Shown here piece after piece: positions 1 to 12,300 of a stretch of 21,123 nucleotides of DNA. Position 1 is the stretch's first letter. Each line of letters opens with the position of its first letter. The stretch lies in the NCBI GenBank assembly GCA_910586825.1, contig CAJUJF010000001.1, positions 161,715 through 182,837 of the forward strand. Reading direction: 5' to 3'. This DNA comes from an uncultured Christensenellaceae bacterium. Lineage in GTDB: Bacteria > Bacillota > Clostridia > Christensenellales > Borkfalkiaceae. A program made the translations under genes and the position numbers. The notes beneath the pieces are model-generated. The model was not told where the DNA came from. It made no database searches and was given only the letters and a program-made list of their open reading frames with translations.

Positions 1-2
1 GT

Positions 3-350
3 TTTGCGAGCGGGATCCATTTGCGCGGGAATGCGAATCTGGAACTCGGCGGAGAGATCCAGATCTACAACAACGTCGGCGGCAATCTGACGCGGAACCT
101 CTACCACGAGACGAACGACGTAAGGTACAAAATCGTCTCGGATATCGGACCGAAGTTCAACGTCGGCATCACGAAAACCACGAATAACTATCTGAATACG
201 GAAGGATTGGTATTTACCGAAGGCTGGGGCGAGCATTATAAAACGGAAACTTCCGCGCGCGCTTCTTCCGCGGGCGGAAAATTCTTCGCGGATCTGAACA
301 CGATTTACGAAGTCATCGACAACGGTTCGGGTACGCTGATGGAAAAGGCG
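3..350 (+). repeat. C-terminal part of an additional beta-helix module cut by the window edge
   Basis: The first visible residues (ending LELGGEIQIYNN) match the last coil of the later modules, and the following FTEGWGEHY matches their closing motif. This is therefore the end of at least one more module, whose beginning lies outside the window. The module count of the full protein is unknown. Confidence 0.8.
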
Positions 351-3300
351 TTGTGGACGATCAACAACGCGAAGAATTGGAGCGAAGCGGTCGCCGTCAG
401 TCAGGCGCAAAAGGGGACGCAACAGATTGTGACGTTGCGCTCGGACTGGACGGCAAACGCGACGTCCGTTACGACGACGTCGTATACGACTTCGTATCAG
501 GAACAGTACAGCACGGGCTTTTCCAGCGGCGCGTTGCGGGTGCCGAGCAACGCCAATATTCTTTTGAATATGAACGGATATACGATGAACCGCGGACTGA
601 GCGCGGCGAGGTCGTACGGTTGTTCGTTCTATACGCAGGGCGTGTTGGAAATCATAAACGACGTGGATCCTCTGACCGGTAAATCGGGCGGGAAGGGCAC
701 GATCCGCGGCGGATTCTCGTCCAATACGGGCAGCGCGATCTACTTTACGAGCGGTTCGGTGACGTTGCGCGATATCGATATTACGGGAAACGCCGGCGTA
801 TACGGGGCGGTCTACGTAACGGGGAATTATAAACTGACGCTCGGCGGAAGCGTGCAGATCTACAACAACCGCGAAACACGCTCTTCCACCACGTTGCTCA
901 GGAATATCCGTCTGAACAACGCGTCGTCGGTCATCGACATCGATTCCGAGCTGACGGGTACGCAGATATTCACCGTTTACCGTCAGGGAAGAGGGGCGTT
1001 CACGAACGGATACGGCGCGCATAACGACGTGACGCAGCGTCCCGCCGCTTCGAGATTCGATTCCGAATACCTTTCGGGAACGAACCGCGATTATACGGTT
1101 CAGAACATCGGCGAAGGCGATCGGCAAGAAGCCGAAATGTTCTGTAAAAACAACATGATCAACTGGTCGTACGCCTGCGCCGAGAGCGTAAAAACGGGCG
1201 AACAGCAGACGTTCGTGCTTGTCGACAACTGGACTGCGGGCACGAACAGCAGTTACACGACGGCGTTCGGTACCGATTCGTATTATTCGTACGGCGGGCT
1301 TTATGTGCCGGTAAACGCGAACGTGATTCTCGATTTGAACGGATTTACGTTGAACCGCGGTCTCTCGAGCAGTACCAAGCGCAATTACGGATACGTGATC
1401 CGCGTGGACGGAAAGCTGACGATCATCGACAGCGCGACGGACGAAAACGGCGTTTCGACGAATGCGGGCAGGATCATCAACGGTTGGAACAGTTATAGCA
1501 GTACCGCGTACGGCGGCGGCGCGATCAGCGTGCTGAGTAAAGGCGAACTGACGGTACTCGGCGGGAGAATTTACAACAACCACGGCGAATACGGCGGAAT
1601 TTCTGTATACAGCAGCGGAAAACTCAATCTGGGCGGGAACGCGCAGATTTATAGCAATACCATGGCTTCGAATACTTCCGTAGTCCGCAATATCTATCTG
1701 CAAAACGCATCGGCAAAAATCGGCGTCGTTTCCGAATTCACGGGCGCGGCGCTTGCGAACGGACAGACTTTCGGCGTTACGAGAACGAGCTTCGGTACGC
1801 TTACCGAAAATTACAGTGCAAGCGGAAACACGGCGGATCCCACCGTTTATTTCAAATCGGAAATGACAAGCGCCGGCTGGGCGATCGACACCGAAGGCTC
1901 GCTTGACGACAAGACGCTGGAAGCTTCCATTTTCAGCACCGATCCCAATACCAACTGGGAATACGCCGTCAAGATGAGTCTTGCCAACGACGGACAGCCT
2001 TGGGAATGCAAACTGCACGCAAACTGGCGGGCGAACAGAGATTCCTCCGAGCCATACGTTTCGGGCTTCTGGAAGAGTACGAACCGTACTTGGTCGTATT
2101 ATTATTACGGCGCGCTCTACGTGCCGGCGGGCGCGAACGTCATTCTCGATCTCAACGGATTCTACGTGCACCGCAATATGAACGTCTATAAGTCGTACGG
2201 TTATGCGATTTATCTCAACGGCGGCTTGGAAATCATCGACAGTTCGGAAGCCAAAACGGGATACATTACGGGCGGCAGGTCGACAAACGCGGGCGGCATT
2301 TACGTGACGGGCGCGAGCGCGGAGTTGAAACTGAACGGCGGCGCCGTGCGCGGCAACCGCGGACAGTACGCGATCTACGTGGCAAGCAACGCCGAATTCG
2401 GGATCGGCGGAAGCGGAAGAGTTTATTCCAACACCAATTCCGCGGGCGTTGCGGCAAACGTCTATCTTGCGAACGCCAACACGAATATCCGGATCCTTTC
2501 CAAATTCGACGACAGCGTGTTCGCCTCTCCGCAGATCGGCGTGGCGAGAACGACGAACAACGCCGTCTCCCCGAACGGGACCCGTTTTACGGAAGGTTGG
2601 AGCAAGTTCTACGACGAAAGCGCGGATCCCGCGAAATACTTCTTCTGCGACTTGACGAAAGATTATCGCGTGGTCCCTTACGAGATCGTCACCGAAACGA
2701 CCGGACCGGACGCGCCTCCCGTAGAATCGGCGAGAGACGGGGACGGAACTTCCGGTTCCGTGAAAACCGTGGAGGCCGCGGTCTTCTGCCATAACAATCA
2801 GAAAAACTGGGATGACGCATGCCAGCAAAGTATGAATACGGGAGAATGGCAGACCTTTACGCTGTACAGCGACTGGACGGCGCCTGCCGCGCAATCGGGT
2901 TATAACTACGGCACCGCGTTCGGCTATACGACTTATCACTTTACGAGCGGCGGTCTGTACGTATATTCTTCCGCGAAGATCAAGATGAATCTCAACGGCT
3001 ATACGTTGAGCAGAGGACTTTCGAGAGCCTATAATCACGGGTTCGTCATCCGCGTCAACGGACAGCTTGAAATCGTAGACGAAATCGACGAAAAAACCGG
3101 AAAGCAGGGCGGCGAAGGCAAGATCACGGGCGGATACAACGCTTACAACGGATATGCGGGCGGAATCGCGGTTTACGGCGGCACGCTTACTCTGAACGGG
3201 GGGAACATTACGGGAAACCGCGGAACGTATACCGGCGGGGTCTCCGTCAGTTCCGGCGCGACCTTCAACGTCGGCGGCGCGGCGAAAATCGCGAACAATA

Positions 3301-6300
3301 TCAGGGCGAAGCGTTACGACGCCGTCGCGCAGGCGTACGTTTCGGTAAGTTCGAGCGATCCGCTGGCGCAGTCGAATCTGTATTTTGCTTCGGCGTCGGG
3401 AATCGTGAACGTGATTTCTCCGCTCACTTCGGGTGAAAAGATCGGTATTTGGCGCGCGGGTAACGGCGTGTTTACGCAAGGATTCGGCGAACATCTCGGC
3501 GTGACCGCGAACCCCGCTTCCTATTTCACCTCCGAACATGAAGATTACGGCGTCGTCGAACAGGATAACGTAGGCGAGAACGGAGAGGTTCTTCGCGAAG
3601 CGGCGATGCTCAGTTCCTTAAACGACGTCAACTGGCTGTATACGGTACAGCAGAGTCTTGCGAACGGCGGCGCGGAAAGGACCTTTAACCTGTTGAAGAA
3701 TTGGGACGCAAGTCCGAACAGCAGTTACGGCAAAGCGTTCGGTACGCACAGTACGGCGTTCTATTACGGCGGACTGCTCGTTCCCGCAGGGGCTAACGTG
3801 GTTCTCAATCTCAACGGAAACAGCATCAACCGTTTGAATACCGGAAGAGTCGTCATATACGTTGCGGGAAAACTGACGATCGTGGACAATTCCGTGCTCG
3901 ACCCGACCAAGGGCAGTGCGGGAGAGATCAAGGGCGGCAGTCAGGGGATTTACGTCTATAAAGGCGGCGAATGCGTCATGCAGACGGGCAACGTCACGGG
4001 GAACGCGGCTTACGGCGTGCACGTTTACGACGGTTCGTTCGAAATGACGGGCGGCGCGGTGACCAAAAACAACGGCGCGTATAACATGTACGTCACGGCG
4101 AAGGGTACGTTGTGCCTTGGCGGAAATCCCGTTATCAAAGAACCCTCGAACGCAGGTTCCAGAAACCTCTATCTTGCGCCGTCGAGCGTTATTCGCATCA
4201 TTTCGAAGTTCGACGACAGCGTCGTGATTCCCGTTACGCGAACCGGTATCGGCTTGCTGACGGAGGGCTGGGAAGAACACAATACCGTATCCTCGGCGGA
4301 CGGCGGCGAAACGCTCAGAAACGTTCAGGAAGTATTCGTTTCCGAAGATCCTCTGTTCCGCGTGCGCCAGCAAGAGTATATTTCCAAACAGACGGACGAA
4401 AGCGGCAACGAGCAGACGGTGAGCCGTCAGGAAGGCTATATCGTCAGTTACGACAATCTGACGAACTGGCATTACGCCGTTACGACGAGTCTTGCGACGG
4501 GCACGACGCAGACGGTGCGGCTGTATCCCGCGAACTACGATCCCGACATCGGTTCGGGTGACAAAGACGAATGGACCGCGACGGCGAGCGCGAACGGATT
4601 CGGCACGCTGTCCTCCTTCATCAACGGCGCGCTTTACGTGCCGCAGGGCGCGAGCGTCATACTCGACTTGCACGGGATCACGCTCAACCGCAATCTCGCG
4701 AGCGCGCGTGCGAACGGTTACGCAGTATACGTTGCGGGCGAACTCGTGATCTGGAACGACGGCAACGGCGGTTCGGTTACGGGCGGAAAAAACAGCAGCG
4801 CCAGCAGTGCGGGCGCGATCTATATCGCCGCGGGCGGCACTTGTACGCTGGGTATGGAAGGCGCGGGAAACACGGTCGTGATCGAGAACAACTTGGAGAC
4901 GAGCTCTTCCATGAGCGCGGGCGCGATTTACACGGCGGGCACGTTGAACATGATCGACGCGCAAATTACGGGCAACGAAGCGGTTACTTCGGGCGCGGTT
5001 CTCGTCGCGCGCGGCGGGACTTTCAACATGTCCGGCAATTCCTCGATCGAAAGCAACAGCGGCAAAGAGAGCAGCGCGGGCGCGATTTACACGGCGGGCG
5101 AGACGACGGTTTCGGGCGGAACGATCAAGCTGAACCGCGGCACGGCGGGCGCAGTTTACGTTGCGAACAACGGCAAATTCACGATGACGGAAGGGGAGCC
5201 GGACGAATCCGGCAATACGACGAGCGCGACGATCAGCGGAAACACCGGCTCGACGGCGGGCGGCATCTTCGTCTACAACAGCTCCTCCGCGCAGTTCGTG
5301 ATGGAAAAGGGAATCATTCTCAACAACACCTCTACGGGCGCGGGCGGCGGCGGTGTGTACGTAGCGGGCGTTGCGACCATGACGGGCGGCAGTATTACGG
5401 GCAACACGGCGTCTCCCACGAGTTCTACCGACGACGGCGGAAGCGGAGGCGGTGTGTATATTTCGACGACCGGCACCTTTACGATGACGGGCGGCAGCGT
5501 TACGGGAAACCGCGGCACCAACGGCTTGCGCGCGTTCTCTTCGGCGACGCTGAACCTCGGCGGTTCCGCGCGGATCGAAAACAATCTTAGCACCGACGGG
5601 GCGCCCAGCGATATGTTTATCACGCAGACGCAGGTCGCCGATATCGTCGAACCGTTCGTTGCGGCGGAAGACGGAAAACCGCATATCGGCGTTACGAGAG
5701 AGGGCGCCGGCGTGTTCACGAAGAATTACGGCATGATGAATAAAGACGCGGACGGGAAGCCGCTCGCCGCGGGTACCTTCTTCTTCTCGAACATGACGAT
5801 GGCGAACGGATTCGACGACGATTACGAAATCGCCATGACTTCCGCGACCGATCCTTCGGCATGCGAAGTTACCGTCGGCGTGCCCGTGGAAACGCCGAAG
5901 GCGCTGGATAAACCCAAATCTTACGACGGCGAAGAACACGTCGTGATCACGGGATTCATTCCCGATAAAATGAAGTACGAATACGTCGATCTGGACGGCA
6001 AGGGCGTGCCCTCCGATTTCAGAATGGTTCGCGCGGTCGATGAAAACGGCGACGAAATCTGGAATATCGATTATGACAAGAACGGAAGCGAAGTGAAACA
6101 CGAAGTGTATAATTTCGTATCCGTCCACGCGGGGCTTTACAACGTGGAATTCACGCCGATCGGCAGATACTGCTGGAAGGACGGCGGCAAGGGCGTCGTG
6201 GGTACGACGGCGAAGTTCATGGTTGCGGGGATCCTCGCGCAACGCGTCGTTGAGCTCGAATGGAGCAAGGGCGGAACTTCCGATCCCTGGTACGTTCGCG

Positions 6301-9300
6301 GCGACGGAGAATTGACGGACGAAAATTCGGCGATCACGTTCGTGTACAGCCGCGGCGTTACGCAGAGTCCCGTTGCGCGCGTGAAGAATCTCGTCACGAA
6401 AGACGGCGTGACCGACGAGTGCATCGTTTCTCTGACGGGCGACAGCGGAAAAGAGGAAGCGAACGATCCGAAGGGCATTTACGGCGACGCGGCGACGCCT
6501 TATTACGTCGCGACGGCGCTTACGCTCAGCAATACCGATTACACGCTGAAAGACGACTGCGAACCGGCGGACTGCGATCATTTCAAAGCCGCTTATACGA
6601 TCACGCAGGCGCACCTTACGGGCGTGGAGCTGGAAGAGAGCAAAAAAACCGCGGTCTATAAAACGGAGCTTGCGCTCTCCGTCGTCAACAATTACGGAGA
6701 CGGGGAAGTGACTTATCGGCTTGCGACGGGCAGTTACGCCGCGGGCAGTATCGGCGCGGCAAGTCTTTCGGGCGATCGCGGCGAACTGTTGATGCCGCTC
6801 AGAACGGGCATGCAGAAGCTGAGCATCACCGTCGCCGAGACGCGCAATTATTTCGAGGCAACGTTCGAGGACGAAATCGAGATCAAGCGCGCGAAGATTT
6901 CTCTCAAATTCGATCCCGCGCAAGTGATGTACGGAAGCGAACTCGATCTCCGCACCGTGCTGTCGGGCGCGACCGACGTCTATACGGGAGAGGACGGCAA
7001 CGAAGTGACCGAACAGGGCGCCGTGACGTTCCTGCGGGTCGATAACAGAAAGGGCATGGTTCAGGCGGAAACCGCGGACGGCGCGCTCACGGGTAAAGTG
7101 ACCGGTATGCTCGTCGGCGACGTGCGGATTCACATGAGCGTCGCGCAGATGCGCAATTACGAAGCCGTGGACGACGCGTACGCTTCGCTCGACGTCGTGC
7201 CGCGCACGCTCGACTTCTCGAACGCGTGGATCGTCGGCGAAAACGGTTATCCCGAATTTACCTACAACGGCAAAGAGCAGGTTCCCGCGCTCGACGCTTC
7301 GAAAATCGGCAATATTCTCGATAAGGACAAATCGATCCTGTTCTTTATCGTGTCCGGCGGAAAGACGGATGCGAACGCGCCGGACGACGCCGACGATGAA
7401 AACTTCTTCTACGAAGCGTGCGTGCAGGATATCGTGGACGCGCGCGGAGAAAAGATCACCAATTACGTCGTAACCGGTTCGGAAGGCGCAGTCGTTCGGT
7501 TCCGCATCAACCGCGCGGACGTCACCGTGGAAATTCCCGTGACGGAAGATGCCGTTTACAAACAGGAATACAAGCTTTCGGTTACGGTAAAAGCGCAGCT
7601 TGCCGCAGAGGACGGCACGCTTTCGGACACCGTAATTTTGGAAGGTTACGGCGACGTGACTTATGCCGTGACGAACGGCGCGGACGCGGACGGCAAGGGC
7701 AAAGCGAGCGTGAACGCGGATCTGCTTACGCCCATGCATACCGGTGCGGTTTCCGTTGTTGCGACCGTCGCGCAGTCTAGGAACTTCAATCTCGGCACGA
7801 GCGGTTCCGCAACGGTTACAATCGGAAAGGCGAAGATGGATGATTTGCGTCTCGATCTCGACGGCGTTTCGTTCGTTTACGGAACGGCGGTGGAACTTGC
7901 GGGACTCGTGAAAGACAACGGCGACGGCGAGAACGAAGGGGATTGCGCGGACCAGACGGGTTACGGCGCGCCTGCGTTCTCGGTCACGGAAGACGTCGGC
8001 GGAACAGGCGGAAAAGCGACGGTCGGCGAGACGACGGGCACGTTTGTCCCGACGCACGTCGGAAAAGTCAAGATCACCGTCAACGCCGCCGCGACGCATA
8101 ACTACGAAGCGGGCGTATACGAAATCGAAGTCGAAATCGCCAAGCGTCCGATCGAATTGGAATGGGGCGTGAAACAGTCGGACGGAAGCGTCGTCTGGGA
8201 TAACGACGCGGTCTATTCCGTGGTTTACGACGGAAAACGGCACAATCCCGAAGTCCGCGCGGTGAATACCGTCGGCGGAGAAATTGTCACCGTTACGCTG
8301 GAAGACGGCGCGATCGACGTCGCTTTCGCAGGCGGCGCGATAAGCAACCATACGGCGAAACCGGTTTCGCTTTCAAACGAGAACTACACGCTCGATCACG
8401 CGGTCAATCCTACGAAAGAATATACGATCACGCCTTTGCAGGCGACGATCGGCTGGTCGGAGAAGAAGAAATTCGAATACAACGGGCAAGTGCAGTATCC
8501 CGAAGCGTTTGTCGCGAATCTCGTGGACCGCGAAGACACGGGCGCGAAGGATACGTGCGGCGTTACGGTTCTGGGAACGAAAGACGCCGGCAGCGGATTA
8601 GTCGCCATCGTCACCGGTCTGCTGAATCCGAATTATACGCTCGGTACGCTCACCGACGCAGATCTTTCGACGGAATACGAGATCGTTCCCAAGACGGTAA
8701 CCCTCGTTTGGAGCAACACCACGACGCTCGTTTACAACGGGTCCGATCAGGCGCCGACGGCGACGGTCGGGAACCTCGAAAGCGGGGATACCTGCGATGT
8801 TACCGTTGTCGGAAAACAGATCAATGCGGGCGGCTTCGACGAAGCCCCCGACGGATCGCTCGTTTTGAACGACACCTATATCGCGACGGCGTTCGCGCTT
8901 TCGAACCCGAATTATACGCTGAACCGTTACGACGAGAACCTCGATCAGTTGTTCGACGAAAGCGGCGCGCCCGTGAAAACGGAGGATTCGCAGAAGAGCT
9001 TCCTCATTCAGCGCGCGCCGATCGAGATCGATCTCGAAAGCAAATCCACCGTGTACGGCACCGACGGCACGCTCTCGATCACCGGCAACGTCGGAAACGG
9101 CGGCGTAGCGTTCTCGGTTGCGGACAGTTCTGCGGCGACCGGAAAAGCGACGATCACGGATAACGTGATCACTCCCGTACAGGCGGGCGTGGTGTACGTC
9201 ACGGTCACGGTCGAAAAGACGCAGAACTATCTCGGAAAAACGGAGGATATCGCGTATACGATCGAGCGGCTTCCCGTCGTGTTGAGCTGGCAGGATCCGA

Positions 9301-12300
9301 TTCCGAACTTCGTCTATAACGGAACCATGCAGGCGCCTTCCGCAACGGTCACCAACCTCGTGTACGGCGACGCGCCGTTCGGCGTGACCGTGCAGGGATC
9401 GATCGACGCGGGCGCCGATCTTACCGCGAGCGCCATTGACGTGGAGAATAAGAACTATACGGTCGTAAACGGTTCCAATCTCGATTGCAAATTCGTTATT
9501 GCGCCGCGTCCGATCGCGGTCGTCTGGTCGGAGAGCGAGCTGGTTTATAACGGACAGGAACAGTATCCCGCGGCGACGGCGGGCAACGTGGTGACGCGCG
9601 TCGGCGCAAATGCGCCCGACGTATGCACGCTGGTCGTTTCGGGTGCGATTCCGGCGGGCGACAGCTGGATCGCGACGGTCACGGGAATAGCCGACAACGC
9701 CAACTACACGTTGGAAGGCGCGAGAGATCTGAAAAAGCCGTTCGTGATCAAACCCCGTCCCGTCATTCTGGAATGGACGCAGACGGTGCTTCCTTACAAC
9801 GGCAAAGAACAGGGACCGATCGCGACGATTCTGAACCTCGTTCCGGGCGATACCTGCAACCTCGTATTCACGGGTACGGGCATCAACGTGGGCAATTACA
9901 CCGCGACCGCGACGGGCGTGGACAACGATAATTACACGCTTGACGGCGTGACCGACCGCACGATACCTTTCTCCATCGTAAAAGCGGAAATGCCGCTCGA
10001 ACTCACGGCGGAGGGCTTGATATACGGTACGCCTTTTGCGTTCACGCTTGCGGGAAATCCCGAAAACGGCGCGGTAACCTGGTCGCTCGTCAACGCTTCC
10101 GACGGGAGTTTCTCGGGCAATACCTTCACGCCGAAACGGGCGGGAACGGTGACCGTCCGCGTTTCGGTTGCGGCGACTTCGAACTATCTGGCGACGACGA
10201 AGGATATCGACGTGGAGGTCGCGCAGAGGATCGCGCAGTTTGTCTGGACGAATACCGACTTCGGATACGACGGAACGGAAAAAGTTCCGACCGCCTCGGT
10301 CGGGAATCCGGTCGCGGGGGATACGGTGATCGTGACCGTTTCGGGCGGCGAGATTAACGCGGGCAATTATACCGCGACGGCGACGGCTTTGAGCAACGAC
10401 AATTACCGTATCGTAAACGAAATCAGCGAAGACGGCGCAGACGTCAATCACGTCCGTCAGTCCTATACGATCAACCGCGCGTCGATCAACGTCGACATCA
10501 CGACGCGGAAGGCTCTGCTCGGCAGAGATCTGCAACTTGCCGTAAGCGGAAACACCGCGAACGGCGACGTGACGTGGCTGTTCTATTCGGGTTCCGGCGA
10601 AGACGAAGTGACGAGCACGGAAGTGGAAGAAGCGATTATAACCGGCAGTATCTTAAAACCGCTCGCAGCGGGTACGGTACACGTAAAAGTCATCGTCGCG
10701 GAGACGCGGAACACGTACGGCGCGGAGGCGACGGCGGACATCGTGATCGAAAAGGGTACGCTTCCGCTTGCGTTCGGCGATATCATCGCGACTTACGGCA
10801 GTAACTTTACCGTAAACGTAACGGGCAATCTCGAAGACAGCCCCGTCGTGTATACGATCCTTTCGGGCGGAACGGGCGCGGCGCAGAAAGTCACGCTGGA
10901 AGATTCCGAAGCGGACAACGTGTTCAAAGCGACCAGAGCCGGTAAGATCACCATTCAGGCGCACGTCGCGGCGACGGAAAATTACGATGCGGCGACCATT
11001 ACGATCGAAATCGAAATCGCGAAACTTCCGATCGAAGTCCTTTGGAATTATGCGGAAAGCGGCTATGTTTATAACGGCGCGAGTCAGGCGCCTTCGGCGA
11101 CCGTTCTCAACCTCATAGAAGGGGATACCGTAAACGTAACGGTCAACGGACAGGTCAACGCAGGCAACGGGCTTACCGCTTCGGTTTCCGCTGTCGACAA
11201 CGCCAACTATACGGTAGTCGGCGCGGTCAATGCCTCTACGACGTTCGATATTCTTCCCAAGACCGTGAACAGCGTCACGTGGGATTCGACGACGAGGTTC
11301 ACCTTCGACGGGCAGGAACATGCGCCTTCCGCAACCGTTCCTTCGAACGAACTCATCGCTGGCGATCAGTGCGACGTCATCGTATCCGGCGCGCAGTCCA
11401 ACGCGGGCAGTTATATCGCAACCGCGACGGGACTCGCAAATCCCAACTACCGCCTTGACGCGGCGCAGACGTTCACGCAGAGCTTCGAAATCGAAATGGC
11501 GAAGATCGACGATCTGCTTTCGATCAGCCCTTTGCAGACGAATTTCGGCGTCAACGTCACGCTTAGCGTGCTGAACAACCTCGGCGGCGGAGACGTCACC
11601 TTCCGGATCGAAAAACTTGGCGGCGACGAAAAGGGCGACGCGCGGCTGGACGGCGACACGCTCGTGCCGTTGCACGTCGGCAAAGTGCGGATTATCGCGG
11701 TGATTGCCGAGACGATGAACACTTACGGCGCGACGGTCGAAGCGGAATTCACGATCAACCCCGGCGTTCTCTCGCTTACGCTTGCCGATAATTCCGTCGT
11801 CTACGGAGACGTACTCGACCTCGAACTGCTCGGCAATCTCGAAAACGGCGCCGTAACGTTCGGCGTGCGCAATCCCGCCGCCGAAACGGACGGCAAAGCG
11901 GAACTGACGGCGGACGGACTGTCGCTGATTCCCAGACACGTCGGCAACGTCGAAGTGCTTGTCAGCGTTGCGGCAACCGAGAACTACGCGGCGGTGAGCG
12001 AATTTGCGATTCAAATCGCCGTTACGCCTCGTCCCGCGGCGTTTACTTGGGAATATGCGGAAAGCTATGTGTACGATAAAACGGAGAAGAGGCCGGTCGC
12101 ATCGGTGAGCAACCTCGTCGAAGGGGATAATTCCTTTGCCGTAGAAGTTTCCGGCGCGGTCGACGCGGGCAAGCACACTGCGAAGGTCGTTTCGCTCGAA
12201 AATCCGAATTATATGATCGCGGACGGGGAAGCGACGAATCAAAGCGGCGAATTCACGATCCTGCCCAAAGCGATCGGGATCGCGTGGGAAGAGAACGATT

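Larger units (their letters stand above)
351..5903 (+). repeat. Six tandem beta-helix modules of 262-284 residues (last one enlarged)
   Basis: Each module opens with an Asn-Trp pair (codons at 375, 1161, 1953, 2805, 3630, 4464; spacing 786, 792, 852, 825 and 834 bases). Next come a QTF-x-L-x-x-x-W strand, a GGLYVP-x-x-ANVILDLNG segment and an NRGLS loop. Two or three beta-helix coils follow (GG-x-I-x-x-N, GGIYV, LNLGG), then a closing IGV-x-RT-x-x-G-x-FTEGW-x-EH motif. The glycine/asparagine coil pattern is typical of right-handed parallel beta-helices. The modules are diverged at DNA level, so the array is old. The shared LDLNG/LNRGLS core suggests a conserved structural role; no catalytic triad or binding site can be named from sequence. 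Confidence 0.88.

Noticed and set aside
21..23. TTG at position 21 as the start of the giant protein.
   Set aside because: The frame is already open upstream to the window edge, the residues before it continue the same beta-helix coil, and there is no ribosome binding site or signal peptide. The gene is truncated by the window.
4571..5590. A 339-codon + strand frame overlapping the beta-helix region.
   Set aside because: It is an out-of-frame shadow of the repetitive GC-rich coding sequence, rich in Arg/Gly/His, with no ribosome binding site or domain.
351..5903. Tandem repeats as a possible CRISPR or mobile-element array.
   Set aside because: The repeats are in-frame protein repeats about 800 bases long and diverged at DNA level. 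There are no short identical repeats with unique spacers, transposase or terminal inverted repeats.
3618..8351. A 1577-codon open frame on the minus strand, with similar ones at 8598-10535, 10653-15182, 15213-16637 and 16979-18478.
   Set aside because: Every one is exactly codon-aligned with the sense gene, so its stops require sense TTA, CTA or TCA, which this GC-rich gene avoids. The predicted products are Arg/Val/His-rich, low-complexity and without recognisable domains, while the sense strand encodes clear repeat domains.
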